From: Planococcus chinensis
Lineage (GTDB): Bacteria > Bacillota > Bacilli > Bacillales_A > Planococcaceae
Assembly: GCF_020071995.1 (NCBI RefSeq)
Contig: NZ_JABWTK010000002.1
Coordinates: 248,001-312,000, forward strand
DNA length: 64,000 nt
Reading direction: 5' to 3'
Within the stretch, counting starts at the first letter, position 1; each line of letters opens with the position of its first letter. The position numbers and the translations under genes are program-made. The notes beneath the pieces are model-generated. The model did no database searches, had not been told where the DNA came from, and saw only the letters and a program-made list of their open reading frames with translations. Positions 63,651-64,000 of this stretch are shown piece by piece.

Positions 63651-64000
63651 ATGAAACGTAAAAATTACCGAAAGAAAAAGTCGAGAAGGCTGGCTGTTAA
63701 AATTGCTGCTATAGCGGTAGTTTCGCTTATTGTCTGCGGCTCTGCCTTTGGGATTTATTTATGGAAAAAAGCGGAGTTGGCGGCCGACCGGTCGTTTGAA
63801 ACAGCGGGTGACCGAGAAATGTCGGATTTGCGAGATGAACAAGTTGAACCGTTGCACGATAATGTTTCCATTCTTTTCATCGGTGTAGATGACAGCGAAA
63901 AGCGAAGCCAAAGTACTGATAACATCAGATCAGATGCATTGGTGCTTGCTACTTTAAATAATGCGGACAAATCGATTAAATTAGTGAGTATTCCTCGCGA
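63651..64000 (+). CDS. LytR-CpsA-Psr (LCP) family protein, 5' part
   Basis: The gene runs off the right edge; 116 codons are visible. A basic N-terminus (MKRKNYRKKKSRRL) precedes one membrane helix (about 15-38), giving an extracellular enzyme domain. ILFIGVDDSEKRSQS, RSDALVLATLN and KLVSIPR are the start of the LCP domain, with the conserved Arg and Asp that bind lipid pyrophosphate. LCP enzymes attach wall teichoic acid or other polymers to peptidoglycan. GAGGAG lies eight bases before the ATG. In B. subtilis lytR-type genes lie near degS and yvyE. Confidence 0.9.
   Translation, partial: MKRKNYRKKKSRRLAVKIAAIAVVSLIVCGSAFGIYLWKKAELAADRSFETAGDREMSDLRDEQVEPLHDNVSILFIGVDDSEKRSQSTDNIRSDALVLATLNNADKSIKLVSIPR

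Overview
The window is chromosomal DNA of a low-to-mid GC Gram-positive bacterium of the Bacillales, most likely the Planococcus/Planomicrobium group (family Planococcaceae). The evidence is gene content and order: MecA, Spx, ComFA/ComFC, AddAB, DegS/DegU, MinJ, CsbA, a Trp T-box, FapR and CtsR operators and an RF2 frameshift, arranged in blocks that match Bacillus subtilis. The genus is an inference. I see no rRNA, tRNA, CRISPR array, prophage or insertion sequence.

Left block (1-22.5 kb): coiA, mecA, spx, a secreted putative glycoside hydrolase, the oligopeptide transporter oppABCDF, a DUF3899 membrane protein, T-box-controlled trpS, a second stand-alone oppA-like lipoprotein gene, the second peptide transporter appDFABC, and fabH-fabF under a FapR operator. 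This is the B. subtilis fab-app-trpS-opp-spx-mecA-coiA order. A downstream gene, probably pepF, starts exactly at the left edge.

Middle block (22.6-42.9 kb): a small DUF2929 membrane protein; a CtsR-controlled ClpB lacking the N-terminal domain; the yitW, yitV and yitU homologues; a DegV protein followed by CoA-disulfide reductase; a membrane-anchored GH13 protein whose catalytic residues are all replaced; yisL and yisK; a DUF418 membrane protein in an operon with addB-addA; a TVP38 protein; and azlCD (branched-chain amino acid export).

Right block (42.9-64 kb): csbA, minJ, a trans-sulfuration enzyme, a TlpA/ResA-type thioredoxin, an EnvC/PcsB-type M23 hydrolase next to ftsX-ftsE, a lipoprotein cytochrome c, a YitT-family protein, prfB with its programmed frameshift, secA, hpf, an SDR enzyme, a repeat element, a PilZ protein, comFC-comFA, degV, a lipoprotein, degU-degS, yvyE and the start of an LCP-family gene. 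This is the B. subtilis degS-to-csbA region with the flagellar genes missing between comFC and hpf, and with ctpB and swrA missing near minJ.

The genes are mostly core functions: peptide uptake, competence and its regulated proteolysis, fatty acid synthesis, recombination, cell division and secretion. I did not find a clearly new multigene system. The best items for follow-up are the degenerate GH13 protein, the N-domain-less ClpB with its CtsR site, the composite repeat that supplies the SDR stop codon, the PilZ gene left where the flagellar locus should be, and the duplicated oppA around trpS.
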